From: Leptolyngbyaceae cyanobacterium SM1_3_5
Lineage (GTDB): Bacteria > Cyanobacteriota > Cyanobacteriia > Elainellales > Elainellaceae
Reading direction: 5' to 3'
Assembly (NCBI GenBank): GCA_012031475.1
Contig: JAAUTJ010000299.1
Location: 1-6,314 of the forward strand
DNA length: 6,314 nucleotides
Shown here: piece by piece, positions 6,200-6,314 of the stretch
Layout: every line of letters starts with the position of its first letter
Position numbering within the stretch: the stretch's first letter is position 1
Notes under the pieces: generated by a model
Databases searched by the model: none
Told to the model about the DNA's origin: nothing
Seen by the model: only the letters and a program-made list of their open reading frames with translations
Translations under genes and position numbers: made by a program

Positions 6200-6314
6200 C
6201 TGTCATTGGACAGGGGTTGCGTGAGTCAGAAATTTCTACGATTTGAGTGTTTACATTTCTCCTAATTCACTGCAATTAATATGAGCTTTCTTCGATCGAA
6301 GAATTTAAAGGGAA
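6200..6314. other. Right-end intergenic sequence with a 16-bp palindrome
   Basis: No open frame of note is present. TTCTTCGATCGAAGAA (6288-6303) is a perfect 16-bp palindrome with HIP1-related core CGATCG. TTTACA (6250-6255) and TAATAT (6277-6282) resemble promoter hexamers, but the 21-bp gap between them is too long for a standard sigma70 promoter. The palindrome may be an operator for a gene beyond the window. Confidence 0.4.

Overview
The window reads as chromosomal DNA of a cyanobacterium, probably filamentous. The main evidence is the octamer GCGATCGC (HIP1, the highly iterated palindrome typical of many cyanobacterial genomes). I count at least 14 copies, starting at 187, 339, 785, 1447, 1747, 1912, 2989, 3095, 3373, 4177, 4212, 5133, 5490 and 5628. 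The genes and gene families present also fit a cyanobacterium. I cannot name the genus.

Layout. (1) Positions 1-2529, minus strand: the first ~842 codons of a very large repetitive surface or secreted protein. It has seven propeller-type repeats, one Ig/cadherin-like domain, and at least three tandem ~131-135-residue cadherin-like repeats. It runs off the left edge and carries one +1 frameshift near 1921-1932. (2) Positions 2530-3290: a 761-bp stretch with no convincing gene. It holds AT-rich palindromes upstream of the minus-strand gene, a hairpin with direct repeats (2897-2940) and an orphan terminator-like hairpin (3008-3040). (3) Positions 3291-4893, plus strand: a PGM1-type ATP-grasp peptide-ligase-like protein (about 534 residues if restored), split into two open frames by a lesion at 3852-3875. 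(4) Positions 4894-5099: intergenic, ending in a good ribosome binding site. (5) Positions 5100-6143, plus strand: an intact two-domain hemerythrin (HHE) protein followed by a textbook Rho-independent terminator (6168-6199). (6) Positions 6200-6314: no gene, one 16-bp palindrome.

The three genes do not form an evident pathway. The adhesin-like gene diverges from the other two. The ligase and hemerythrin genes point the same way but are 206 bp apart, so they are probably separate transcription units.

The most notable technical point is that all three apparent frame lesions can be repaired by one-base changes in short homopolymers (one G too many on the minus strand near 1924; one G and one T too few near 3855 and 3869). 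That suggests sequencing error at least as much as gene decay. I do not see a clear new multi-gene system. The best biological leads are the cyanobacterial PGM1-like ligase with no assigned substrate, the propeller-plus-cadherin architecture, and the orphan terminator, which may mark a missed small RNA.
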